From: Rhodospirillaceae bacterium CCH5-H10
GTDB taxonomy: Bacteria; Pseudomonadota; Alphaproteobacteria; Reyranellales; Reyranellaceae
DNA: 6,975 bases
NCBI GenBank assembly: GCA_001557035.1
Contig: LSKJ01000450.1
Coordinates: 1 to 6,975 of the forward strand
Reading direction: 5' to 3'
In this document: positions 1 through 6,975 of the stretch, in pieces
How the letters are laid out: each line of letters begins with the position of its first letter
Position numbering within the stretch: the first letter of the stretch is position 1
The notes under the pieces: generated by a model
Seen by the model: only the letters and a program-made list of their open reading frames with translations
Told to the model about the DNA's origin: nothing
Database searches by the model: none
Made by a program: the position numbers and the translations under genes

Positions 1-559
1 CCGCGGCGGGGGCCGTGGATTGGTCGAGCCAGAGACCCGCGACCGTGAGTTCGCTCGGCAGCGACAGCGAGCCGTTCCAGTACCAGACCTCGCCCTGCTG
101 GCCGCCGGTCGGCGAGTACTTGAGAGGCGTGTCCGGACCGAACAGCGCCTTCCACTCGGCCTGGGTGTTGATCTCGACCCAGATGGTGCGCGAGGCGGCG
201 GAGGATATGTAGTTGCTGTTGCTGCTGTCGAGGATCGTGAGCCCGAGCGTGTTCTGGATGTAGTCGGCGGAGTTGTCGTACTGCGTGACGTCGGCGCCGT
301 AGGTCGTCCACAGCGAATTCGTATTGTTCAATGTCTGCAGCGCCGCCTGCCGGCTGCCCCAGTCGCCCGACAGCATTGCCGTCGGATCGTTGGCCCGTTC
401 CAGAACCAGCGCGACGTTGATGCCGTAGGAGGCGCCGTTGGGGAAATCCCCGCCATCGGTCATCTGGTACGCCTGCTCGACCGTCTGGTTCTGGTCGGCG
501 ATGCCGTAGCCGGCATATTCGAGGAACGTCGAATTGGCGATCGGAATGTACGTCGGCAT
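1..559 (-). CDS. Partial protein, N-terminus resembling S53 (sedolisin/kumamolisin) peptidase propeptide
   Basis: The 186 visible residues begin MPTYIPIANS and run off the left edge. The part from about residue 68 to 180 follows the order of a pro-kumamolisin activation domain: a conserved W..YGAD segment (residues 84-90), a stretch like the 'later strand' TIWVEIN (125-131), an EWKALFG turn (135-141), a WNGSLSLP motif (161-168) and GLWLD near the end. In the family this domain keeps the serine-carboxyl peptidase inactive until acid cleavage. The catalytic Glu/Asp/Ser domain would lie outside the window, so peptidase function is inferred. No Sec signal peptide is visible, so any export would need another route. 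An in-frame ATG at 598 would add 13 residues (MIRPVRLSS...); neither start has a convincing ribosome site. The upstream kinase gene on the same strand ends 152 bases away. An unrelated large extracellular protein is the main alternative. Confidence 0.6.
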   Translation of the reverse strand, partial: MPTYIPIANSTFLEYAGYGIADQNQTVEQAYQMTDGGDFPNGASYGINVALVLERANDPTAMLSGDWGSRQAALQTLNNTNSLWTTYGADVTQYDNSADYIQNTLGLTILDSSNSNYISSAASRTIWVEINTQAEWKALFGPDTPLKYSPTGGQQGEVWYWNGSLSLPSELTVAGLWLDQSTAPAA

Positions 560-601
560 TGCGGCGCTTTCGGAAGAGAGGCGGACGGGCCGAATCATGT
601 C

Positions 602-621
602 AAAGGCGCATCATCCGCGCC
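602..621 (-). terminator. Possible hairpin terminator downstream of the histidine kinase
   Basis: Read on the minus strand, GGCGC and GCGCC pair around a 7-base loop and are followed by TTT. It lies about 90 bases beyond the kinase stop and before the peptidase-like gene. The stem is only 5 bp and the T run is short, so this is a weak call. A second nested inverted repeat (TGCAC/GTGCA, 662-685) sits between it and the kinase stop. Confidence 0.22.
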
Positions 622-711
622 AAGTGAAAGCGCGTCGGTCCTGTTGCGGACGCAGTCGGACTGCACAGGCACTGCCATCGGTGCAGGACGGGACGCCGCG
701 CCGGCGGCCGC

Positions 712-1803
712 TCAGGCGACGGGGAAGATGACGGTGAAGCGGGCGCCGTGGGTGGTGAGATGGTTGGTGGCGGAGAGGGCGCCGCCGAGTTGGTCCGCCA
801 GAGCGTTCACCACCTTCATTCCGAGTCCCTTGCCCGCCGGATCGGTCGGGACGAACCCAGCCGGGAGGCCCGGTCCGCTGTCGAGCACGCTCAATTCGTT
901 CTGCGTCGGGTCGACACGCCGAAAAGCGACGCTGATCGGATCGCCGGCATTCTTGTGCGCATTGGTGACCAACTCGTTCACGATCAGTCCGATGGCGAGG
1001 ACCTGTGCCTTGGACACCTCGACCTCGTCCCGGCTCTCCAGCCGGATCTCGCTGCCGACGCTGCTCGACAGTTCCGCGCAAAGGGTGCGGAGATGGGCGA
1101 GGATCGGCACACGGTCGGTCGTGCCGATCGTGGTGAACGTGCGATGGACGCGCGCCACCGCCAGCACGCGATTGGCGGCCGCGCGCAACTGCTGCGCAGT
1201 CTCGGGCAGCACGGCGGCGCCGCTCTGCAACTGCAGCAGGCTGGACACGAACTGCAGGCTGTTCATCGCCCGGTGATCGACCTCGCTGCTGGTCATCTCG
1301 GCCTGGGTCAGCGCGCGGCGCGCGGCGAGCCGCATCGCCAGCATGTCGGTCACCACGCCGCCCAGCGCGCGCAGGCGGCGCATCTGCTGCTCGTCGACGC
1401 GGCGCGAGCGCCGGTCGATCACGCACAGCGTGCCGATCTCGTGGCCGTCGGGACTATGAAGCGGCACGCCGGCATGGAAGCCGTTCGCGAACTGGGCGCG
1501 CAGCCAGGGCGTCATGACCGGCGCGGCCGGATCGGCGCCGCGGCCGGCCTGCGTCGCGTCGAGCCCGTGACGCGACTTGAAGAAGACGTGGTCGGTGCCG
1601 ATGAAGCCCAGCACGGCGATCGGGACGCTGAAGAGGTCGGCCGCCAGCGCGGTGATGCGGTCGAATGCGGGTTCCGGCGGCGTATCGAGGATGCCGTAGC
1701 GCTCCACAGCGGCGAGCCGCGAGGCTTCCAGTCCGGCGCGGGCGCCCGGCAGGGGCTCCGAATCGGCGGATGCGCCCGGCGTGGGTGGTACAAGATGCAG
1801 CAT
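712..1803 (-). CDS. Soluble GAF-domain sensor histidine kinase, HisKA_2 type
   Basis: The 363-residue product is a cytosolic sensor kinase with no membrane segment. Residues about 28-160 form a GAF domain, with the opening ERYGILDTPPEPAFDRI and the closing SPDGHEIGTLCVID typical of bacterial two-component GAF sensors. The phosphoacceptor is His177 in EVDHRAMNSLQ, the HisKA_2 form of the H-box, and is followed by SSLLQLQ. The ATPase domain has an N-box (NELVTNA, 276-282), a G1 box (DSGPG, 308-312), a G2 box (GKGLGM, 324-329) and the terminal HGARFTVIFP. The family phosphorylates a separate response regulator, but none is visible here, so it is an orphan in this window. The GAF domain appears about 20 residues short between GLDAT and FHAGVPL. 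I chose the ATG at 1803 because homology-like sequence begins soon after it; the frame is open further, to 1983, but that part is low-complexity and unlike the family. It is divergent from groEL; a link to stress signalling is inference from position only. Confidence 0.9.
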   Translation of the reverse strand: MLHLVPPTPGASADSEPLPGARAGLEASRLAAVERYGILDTPPEPAFDRITALAADLFSVPIAVLGFIGTDHVFFKSRHGLDATQAGRGADPAAPVMTPWLRAQFANGFHAGVPLHSPDGHEIGTLCVIDRRSRRVDEQQMRRLRALGGVVTDMLAMRLAARRALTQAEMTSSEVDHRAMNSLQFVSSLLQLQSGAAVLPETAQQLRAAANRVLAVARVHRTFTTIGTTDRVPILAHLRTLCAELSSSVGSEIRLESRDEVEVSKAQVLAIGLIVNELVTNAHKNAGDPISVAFRRVDPTQNELSVLDSGPGLPAGFVPTDPAGKGLGMKVVNALADQLGGALSATNHLTTHGARFTVIFPVA

Positions 1804-1885
1804 GGCATGCGCCCCCGCGCCGTTTCGCGGGAAAGGCTCCCTCCTGCCGCGATACAGAAACACCCTAGGCTTCGGTGCCTCCTGA

Positions 1886-3718
<1,833 letters not shown>

Positions 3719-3736
3719 CGCGCGGATGCTTCTCTC

Positions 3737-4285
3737 ATGACCCTGCGTCCGGAATATTCGCTCGGCCACTCGGGCTACAACGACTTCCTGTTCGGCTCGC
3801 TGGGTCCGGGTGAGGGCGGGACGGAGATCACCGTCCTGTCCGCCCTGTCGCGGCTCGGCATCGATCCGTGGCAGGAGGCCGAGCGTCTCGCGGCGCTGCC
3901 GCGCGCGGCAGCGGTACAGGCGCTGTCCGACACCATTGCGCGCCTGCCCGACGGTACCTGGGGGGCCTCGCCCGAAGCCGGCGGCATGATCGCCGCGCGG
4001 CTGGTCGCTCTGCTGCCGGCGGGCGTCGTCGCTGCCGTCCCGCAGACCGAGGAGGCGCGCGTCGCCTCGCTTGCCGCCGCACGGCCCGGCCGCGCAGGAA
4101 AGGCGGCTCCGGCCGCGAAGCCGCCGGGCGAGGCGAAGGCGCCGGCCGCTAAGACCGGCCTGACCTTCTGGCTGATGTGGGCCGCGCTCGGGCTCGCCTT
4201 CTATTTCCTGATCGTCACCCTGACGCCCAGCAACACGTTCGATACCTACAAGCCCTGGACGCCGCCGCGCGCCTCTTCGGACTGA
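3737..4285 (+). CDS. Uncharacterised tail-anchored membrane protein in the groEL operon (paralogue A)
   Basis: This 182-residue protein belongs to no family I can name. Residues 1-95 form a soluble, mostly helical domain with the motifs RPEYSL (4-9), YNDFLFG (14-20), ITVLSALSRLGIDPWQEA (31-48), RLAALPR (50-56) and LPDGTW (70-75). A low-complexity Ala/Pro/Lys/Arg linker (about 105-140) follows, then one hydrophobic helix (about 143-162, GLTFWLMWAALGLAFYFLIV) and a short polar tail. With no signal peptide, the expected topology is N-terminal domain in the cytosol and C-terminal anchor in the inner membrane. It starts 18 bases after the groEL stop, with only a weak GGATG upstream, so translation probably depends on the groEL message. 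The gene at 5574 is its paralogue. Being cotranscribed with groEL suggests a role in protein quality control at the membrane, but this is guilt by association only. Confidence 0.88.
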   Translation: MTLRPEYSLGHSGYNDFLFGSLGPGEGGTEITVLSALSRLGIDPWQEAERLAALPRAAAVQALSDTIARLPDGTWGASPEAGGMIAARLVALLPAGVVAAVPQTEEARVASLAAARPGRAGKAAPAAKPPGEAKAPAAKTGLTFWLMWAALGLAFYFLIVTLTPSNTFDTYKPWTPPRASSD

Positions 4286-4306
4286 CGGGCGCGAGCCGGC
4301 AGGCGT

Positions 4307-5254
4307 TCAGGCCGGGCGTCGGTGCTGCAGGAAGAAGCGCATGAACTCGGCGCTGGCATCCGGACCCGACGGGGCAGTGAAGGATCCGTCCACGCTGCCG
4401 CCGGACCAGGCGTGACCGATCCCCTCCAGCACCCAGTGTTCGCCGATCGAGCGATCCCGCGCGTCATACCGGACGGTGCGCGTGAAGGTGACGCCATGCG
4501 CAGAGCGCCCGCGTGAGATGTCCGTCCGTCCGCCCGCTGCGCCGAATGCCTGTTCGCTGGCCTGGTCGCCGTTGACGGGATTGACGGTCGTGTCGCGATC
4601 GCCATGGAAGACAATGGTCGGCACGATCCGTTCGTTGCGCGCTAGCGTGGGTGCGGCCGGGGCGCCGTTGCGCATGGCGGAGAAGGCGCCCGGAATGTCG
4701 CGCGCGGCGCCGCAGGCCAGGCCCGAATGGATGCCGACCGCGGCATAGAGATCGGGATAAGTGGCGCCCATGATCGCCGCCGCCGCGCCGCCGGCCGAGA
4801 GGCCCGCCACGTAGATGCGCGACGGGTCGACGGCATGGTCGAACACGATCTGTCGCGTGAGGTCGGCGATCAACTGGGGCTCGCCTGCATCCCGGCCCTG
4901 GTCGCCGGCATTGAACCAGTTCCAGCACTTGTTTGGGTTCGCCGACTTCGGCTGCTCGGGGTAGGCGACGAGGAAGCCGTACGCCTCGGCGAGCGCGTTC
5001 ATGCCCGTGCCCGTCGCGAAATCCTCCGGCGACTGCGAGCAGCCGTGCAGCATGACGAGCAGCGGCACCGGCTGGCCGCGATGGCCGGCGGGGACGTAGA
5101 GCCTGAAGCGGCGCCCGCCTCCCGCGCTCCGCACAAGGTGATAGTCGAACGATGGCGCGGCTTGCGGCGTGGGCGGGACGAGGGCGATCGTGGGTGAGCG
5201 CGGGGGAGCCGCAAACAGGTCGACGAACGGAAACAGCATCTGCCGGAACAGCAT
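4307..5254 (-). CDS. PHB-depolymerase-family (Esterase_phd type) alpha/beta hydrolase
   Basis: The 315-residue hydrolase matches the polyhydroxybutyrate depolymerase / feruloyl-esterase-like family. Seen in order: LLVMLHGCSQ (65-74, oxyanion-hole strand and turn), NKCWNWFN (108-115), the nucleophile Ser153 in GLSAGG, HGDRDTTV (217-224) with Asp221 the likely acid, and His281 in GIGHAWSGG. The triad is therefore complete. The family hydrolyses ester bonds in polyhydroxyalkanoates, their oligomers or other acyl esters; the substrate cannot be told from sequence. No classical signal peptide is evident, although the first 16 residues are fairly hydrophobic (MLFRQMLFPFVDLFAA), so location is open. 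The ATG at 5254 is preferred because the longer open frame up to 5575 crosses a likely promoter region with non-protein-like composition; the ATG at 5239 is an alternative. It is convergent with paralogue A (21 bases between stops) and divergent from paralogue B. Confidence 0.92.
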   Translation of the reverse strand: MLFRQMLFPFVDLFAAPPRSPTIALVPPTPQAAPSFDYHLVRSAGGGRRFRLYVPAGHRGQPVPLLVMLHGCSQSPEDFATGTGMNALAEAYGFLVAYPEQPKSANPNKCWNWFNAGDQGRDAGEPQLIADLTRQIVFDHAVDPSRIYVAGLSAGGAAAAIMGATYPDLYAAVGIHSGLACGAARDIPGAFSAMRNGAPAAPTLARNERIVPTIVFHGDRDTTVNPVNGDQASEQAFGAAGGRTDISRGRSAHGVTFTRTVRYDARDRSIGEHWVLEGIGHAWSGGSVDGSFTAPSGPDASAEFMRFFLQHRRPA

Positions 5255-5328
5255 CGGGGTACTCGCTTTACGCTTTTGGAAAGAACTCTTCGAAGAAGGC
5301 GTGTCCCCGAACAGACATCGTGGGTGGT

Positions 5329-5354
5329 AACTGTTCCGACGGCGCTGGAGTTCC
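5329..5354 (-). promoter_or_regulatory. Possible EcfG (general stress sigma) promoter of the esterase
   Basis: On the minus strand GGAAC (5354-5350) is followed after 17 bases by AGTT (5332-5329). The alphaproteobacterial general-stress consensus is GGAAC, 16-17 bases, CGTT, so one -10 base differs. The start of transcription would be about 65 bases before the ATG at 5254. With such a short motif, chance occurrence is quite possible. Confidence 0.28.
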
Positions 5355-5439
5355 CGTCGGCCTCCCGGGTGTTTTAGCGCGCATCGGCCCGTCGCGCGCG
5401 CCGTGAATGAACGGGCAGCGGGCGCGGGCGCATAAAGAA

Positions 5440-5468
5440 CTGGCCGTGAGGGTCGCTCGTCCCCATGT
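5440..5468 (+). promoter_or_regulatory. Candidate RpoH (sigma-32) promoter of paralogue B
   Basis: CTGGCCG (5440-5446), a 14-base spacer and CCCCATGT (5461-5468). The -10 half matches CCCCATNT exactly. The -35 half shares CTGGC and the spacing with the groEL candidate at 1937-1965. The predicted leader is about 100 bases and contains the hairpin at 5541-5571. Confidence 0.5.
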
Positions 5469-5540
5469 AAGGCCCGCGCGGCCCGCGATCGCGCTCCCAT
5501 CCGTCTGATCTGTTGCATGCTCCGGTGAGGGTCGCCGCCC

Positions 5541-5571
5541 GGCTCCTTGGCGTTCGCAATCCCAAGGAGTT
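5541..5571 (+). promoter_or_regulatory. Hairpin sequestering the ribosome site of paralogue B (candidate RNA thermometer)
   Basis: CTCCTTGG (5543-5550) is the perfect reverse complement of CCAAGGAG (5562-5569), with an 11-base loop. Two G-U pairs (5542/5570 and 5541/5571) can extend the stem to 10 pairs. The whole Shine-Dalgarno AAGGAG (5564-5569) lies in the right arm, 4 bases before the ATG at 5574. The left arm resembles the 16S anti-Shine-Dalgarno CCUCCUU. Together with the heat-shock-like promoter this suggests temperature-dependent translation; a ligand- or coupling-dependent switch is the alternative. Confidence 0.55.
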
Positions 5572-5573
5572 CC

Positions 5574-5999
5574 ATGACCGTTCGTCCCGACTATTCCCTG
5601 AGCCGCGCGCGCTACACGCACTTTCTCTTCACCGTGGTCGGCACCGAGCCTCACGATGCCCGCAATCGCGGCGAGGACATCACCGTCCTGACGGCGCTGT
5701 CTCGGGTGGGCGTCGATCCCTGGCAGGAAGCGGCGCGTCTGGCGCGGCTGCCGCGCGGCGACGCTGCGCGGTCGCTGGCCGACACCTTCACGAACCTGCC
5801 CGATACGCACTGGGCCGAAGGCGATGCCCAAGGCACCGCGCATCGCATGATCGAGACGCTGCCGCAGCCCGCGACACCCGCACCGGCGACGCTCGGCGTC
5901 TGGATCTTCCTGACCTGGCGCTTCTGGGCCGCCGTGGGACTCGCGCTCGCAATGGTCGCGCTCAACGCCTTTGCCGAGAATCTCGGGCCGCTGATCTGA
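5574..5999 (+). CDS. Uncharacterised tail-anchored membrane protein (paralogue B)
   Basis: This 141-residue protein shares the plan and motifs of the gene after groEL: RPDYSL (4-9), YTHFLFTVVG (14-23), DITVLTALSRVGVDPWQEA (35-53), RLARLPR (55-61), LADTFTNLPDTHW (68-80) and a final RMIETLP (91-97). The Ala/Pro linker is reduced to about ten residues (98-107) and one hydrophobic helix (about 108-131) ends the protein. The soluble domain should face the cytosol. Function is unknown. The ATG at 5574 is chosen over the in-frame ATG at 5547 because AAGGAG sits 4 bases before it and because paralogue A begins at the same residue (MTxRPxYSL). Transcription appears to come from the RpoH-like promoter at 5440-5468, and the ribosome site is inside a hairpin, so heat-induced expression is expected. 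It is the first gene after a divergent esterase and is followed by a 54-residue reading frame on the same strand. Confidence 0.88.
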   Translation: MTVRPDYSLSRARYTHFLFTVVGTEPHDARNRGEDITVLTALSRVGVDPWQEAARLARLPRGDAARSLADTFTNLPDTHWAEGDAQGTAHRMIETLPQPATPAPATLGVWIFLTWRFWAAVGLALAMVALNAFAENLGPLI

Positions 6000-6013
6000 T
6001 CGTCAGCGACTGT

Positions 6014-6045
6014 ACGGAGTTTTAATCTTCTCCGTCTGCCGGCAG
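6014..6045 (+). terminator. Inverted repeats after paralogue B, possible terminator
   Basis: ACGGAG (6014-6019) pairs with CTCCGT (6030-6035) across a 10-base A/T-rich loop. It is followed at once by the palindrome CTGCCGGCAG (6036-6045). They begin 15 bases after the stop codon at 5999. No T run follows, so intrinsic termination is uncertain. Confidence 0.3.
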
Positions 6046-6081
6046 ATGAGCAACGTCGCCGTGCGGGGCACGTAGAAGCGC

Positions 6082-6246
6082 ATGTCCCATGAATCGTCAA
6101 AGCAGGTGAAAGCCAAGAGGGCCATGGCGGAACGCGCCCGGCGCCTCTCTCAGGGCGTGCCCGACGCCGATCGCGCGAAGCTGCTGGAACTGGCGGCCGA
6201 GAAGGAAGGCGAGGCCGACGCTCTGGAGCGCAAAGGCGACGCTTGA
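6082..6246 (+). CDS. Small charged helical hypothetical protein, 54 residues
   Basis: The product begins MSHESSKQVKAKRAMAERAR and ends ALERKGDA. It is almost entirely Ala, Glu, Lys, Arg and Leu and should fold as one or two amphipathic helices, with no membrane segment or signal peptide. The middle GVPDADRAKLLELAAEKEGEA resembles small uncharacterised proteins of alphaproteobacteria that often end in a helical 'LxxxAxExExxAxxLE' pattern. Function is unknown. The ATG at 6082 has a weak GAAG ribosome site 3 bases upstream; a GC-rich hairpin (CGTGC GGG GCACG, 6060-6072) lies just before it. The gene is 82 bases after paralogue B on the same strand and convergent with the 69-residue gene (23 bases between stops). 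The codon pattern (G/C at nearly all third positions) supports real coding. Confidence 0.7.
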   Translation: MSHESSKQVKAKRAMAERARRLSQGVPDADRAKLLELAAEKEGEADALERKGDA

Positions 6247-6269
6247 GACGGGCCGGCAGGCCGTCCGTC

Positions 6270-6479
6270 CTAGCCTGCAACGCGTGCGCGGGTGTGCTGC
6301 TTCACCAGGTCGTCGCCCCGCCGCGTGCGGAGGGGCATGCGCGACAGTCCGTTGCGCTCGATCAGTCCGAGGGAGCGCAACCGGATCTCGATCTCGGTGG
6401 ATGGGCGTCGTTGCCCCATGGTGCTATCGATCGCCAGCAGGCCGGCGAACTCGTCGGGGCTGAGATCGTAACCGCTCAC
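6270..6479 (-). CDS. Small hypothetical protein, 69 residues, possibly winged-helix-like
   Basis: The product begins with a GTG codon, then SGYDLSPDEFAGLLAID, and contains QRRPSTEIEIRLRSLGLIER (about 23-42) and LRTRRGDDLV (about 50-59). The order of a helix, then LGLIER, then a turn and 'LRTxxGDDLV' resembles the recognition helix and wing of small winged-helix proteins ('GLI...LT..G..L'), but the protein is short for that fold and I do not assign a DNA-binding role. No membrane segment. The GTG start overlaps by one base the TAG stop of the upstream 30-residue gene (TAGTG), so the two are probably translationally coupled. There is no separate ribosome site before the GTG, in agreement with coupling. 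Confidence 0.72.
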   Translation of the reverse strand: MSGYDLSPDEFAGLLAIDSTMGQRRPSTEIEIRLRSLGLIERNGLSRMPLRTRRGDDLVKQHTRARVAG

Positions 6480-6571
6480 TAGACGGGCGGTGTCCGCAGC
6501 AGGGCGTAGGAGACGATCATCACGGCGAGAATCACCGGCAGCAGGAAGGGCGGATCATACCAATGGTTCAT
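6479..6571 (-). CDS. 30-residue single-span membrane microprotein
   Basis: The short frame reads MNHWYDPPFLLPVILAVMIV and then SYALLRTPPV. Residues about 8-25 form one hydrophobic helix flanked by a polar N-terminus and a basic C-terminal end, so it is expected in the inner membrane. It has the strongest ribosome site in the window, GGAGGAG (6583-6577), 5 bases before the ATG. Its TAG stop shares a base with the GTG of the 69-residue gene. Ideal ribosome site, start-stop overlap and sensible membrane helix together argue that it is a real gene. The function is unknown. Small proteins of this type often bind and regulate larger membrane complexes, but no partner is visible here. Confidence 0.68.
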   Translation of the reverse strand: MNHWYDPPFLLPVILAVMIVSYALLRTPPV

Positions 6572-6573
6572 GC

Positions 6574-6598
6574 GTGCTCCTCCAGGAGGCGGGAGCAC
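6574..6598 (-). promoter_or_regulatory. Hairpin over the ribosome site of the microprotein
   Basis: On the minus strand GTGCTCC (6598-6592) pairs with GGAGCAC (6580-6574) across an 11-base loop; the loop itself can also pair as CCTC/GAGG. The GGAGGAG ribosome site (6583-6577) lies partly in the stem and wholly within the structure, and the stem ends 2 bases before the ATG. The message may be translated only when the stem is opened. Confidence 0.42.
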
Positions 6599-6611
6599 TG
6601 TCATCTCTCAG

Positions 6612-6685
6612 CCATCGCAAGCCAGGTGGTCGCGGGCGATGGTGACCCTAAGTACACGCTGGGCTTCGCCGTGTCGATGAAGCCC
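6612..6685. repeat. Two perfect 7-bp inverted repeats in the gap before the microprotein
   Basis: CCATCGC (6612-6618) pairs with GCGATGG (6636-6642), and GGGCTTC (6661-6667) pairs with GAAGCCC (6679-6685). Both lie in the 176-base gap between the end of the DUF4114-like gene (6748) and the microprotein start. Neither is followed by a T run on either strand. They could be terminator-like structures for the gene at 6748, leader structures for the microprotein message, or protein-binding sites. I see no gene in this gap. Confidence 0.4.
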
Positions 6686-6747
6686 GCCGACCGACAAAGG
6701 TGTCCTGCCGAACGCAGCGACCGGCCGTTCGCATCTCTCCCGAAGGA

Positions 6748-6975
6748 CTACGCCACCAGCAGGCCGCTGCCGGCGGTGCTAGTGAAGTCGAGCTGGACGA
6801 CGAGATCGTTGAAGTCGCGGTCACCGCCGCCGTAGAGGTCTTCCCAGCCCCAGGTGTTGGCGCCGTAGTTCCACAGATGGGCGACGTGCTCGCCGCCCAC
6901 GATCTCATTGGCCTGGCTGAACGCCCAGAAGGTGTCGCCGTTGGTGACGTTGGTGAGCTGCATGGCGATCAGGTC
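6748..6975 (-). CDS. C-terminal part of a protein with a DUF4114-like motif
   Basis: The frame is open to the right edge (DLIA precedes the first internal Met at 6963), so the gene most likely begins outside the window; 75 residues are visible. They contain FWAFSQANEIVGG, then WGWEDLYGGGDRDFNDLVVQ, which is the hallmark 'ED..GGGDrDFND' acidic loop of DUF4114, a domain found at the C-terminus of large secreted or surface proteins, often with calcium-binding or adhesion functions. The end STAGSGLLVA then TAG is plausible for a natural terminus. Secretion and calcium binding are family knowledge, not shown here. It is possible, though less likely, that the Met at 6963 is a genuine start for a 71-residue protein. 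Confidence 0.72.
   Translation of the reverse strand, partial: DLIAMQLTNVTNGDTFWAFSQANEIVGGEHVAHLWNYGANTWGWEDLYGGGDRDFNDLVVQLDFTSTAGSGLLVA

Larger units (their letters stand above)
5255..5573. other. 319-base divergent intergenic region between esterase and paralogue B
   Basis: I see no gene here. The region holds the candidate promoter of each flanking gene and the ribosome-site hairpin of paralogue B, all listed separately. It also holds a perfect 10-base palindrome, TCTTCGAAGA (5287-5296), in the esterase leader, which could be an operator. Confidence 0.6.

Noticed and set aside
569..598. Sigma-70 promoter TTGACA on the minus strand before the peptidase-like gene
   Set aside because: TTGACA is present near 595-600, but nothing resembling TATAAT lies 16-18 bases downstream.
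20..1276. 418-residue plus-strand open frame at the left end
   Set aside because: It overlaps two better-supported minus-strand genes and shows no recognisable domain.
5255..5575. Extension of the esterase N-terminus to 5575
   Set aside because: The extra 107 residues are Arg/Pro-rich without homology-like features and would overlap the promoter and start codon of paralogue B.
6247..6269. Bidirectional terminator between the convergent small genes
   Set aside because: GACGG/CCGTC and GGCC/GGCC can pair, but the stems are short, mutually exclusive and have no T run on either side.

Overview
The window is GC-rich (coding third positions mostly G or C). It looks like a chromosomal segment of an alphaproteobacterium, probably Hyphomicrobiales or Rhodospirillales. 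The evidence is the GroEL sequence type, a soluble GAF plus HisKA_2-type histidine kinase, a polyhydroxybutyrate-depolymerase-family esterase, and small proteins of a kind common in that class. Genus cannot be fixed from the sequence alone.

Layout, left to right. (1) 1-559, minus: N-terminal part of a large protein resembling the propeptide of sedolisin-type (S53) peptidases; it runs off the left edge. (2) 712-1803, minus: cytosolic GAF/histidine kinase with no response regulator in view. (3) 2060-3718, plus: complete groEL with no groES beside it, followed 18 bases later by (4) 3737-4285, plus: a 182-residue protein with one C-terminal membrane segment. (5) 4307-5254, minus: a PHB-depolymerase-family esterase, convergent with gene 4. 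(6) 5574-5999, plus: a 141-residue paralogue of gene 4. (7) 6082-6246, plus: a 54-residue charged helical protein. (8) 6479-6571 and 6270-6479, minus: a 30-residue one-helix membrane microprotein whose stop codon overlaps by one base the GTG start of a 69-residue protein. (9) 6748-6975, minus: C-terminal end of a larger protein carrying a DUF4114-like motif; its start lies beyond the right edge.

The main result is a probable heat-shock module. The groEL leader and the leader of the second paralogue contain the same promoter-like arrangement, CTGGC(T/C)(A/G), 14 bases, CCCCAT(C/G)T. The -10 half matches the RpoH (sigma-32) consensus CCCCATNT exactly; the -35 half is a weak match. Downstream, the second paralogue's AAGGAG ribosome site is fully paired in an 8-bp perfect inverted repeat ending 4 bases before the ATG. 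The groEL leader has a weaker A/T-rich version, and the minus-strand microprotein has an independent one. The window may therefore hold an undescribed family of tail-anchored proteins, one copy in the groEL operon and one under a similar promoter with a candidate RNA thermometer. The function of these proteins cannot be read from sequence.
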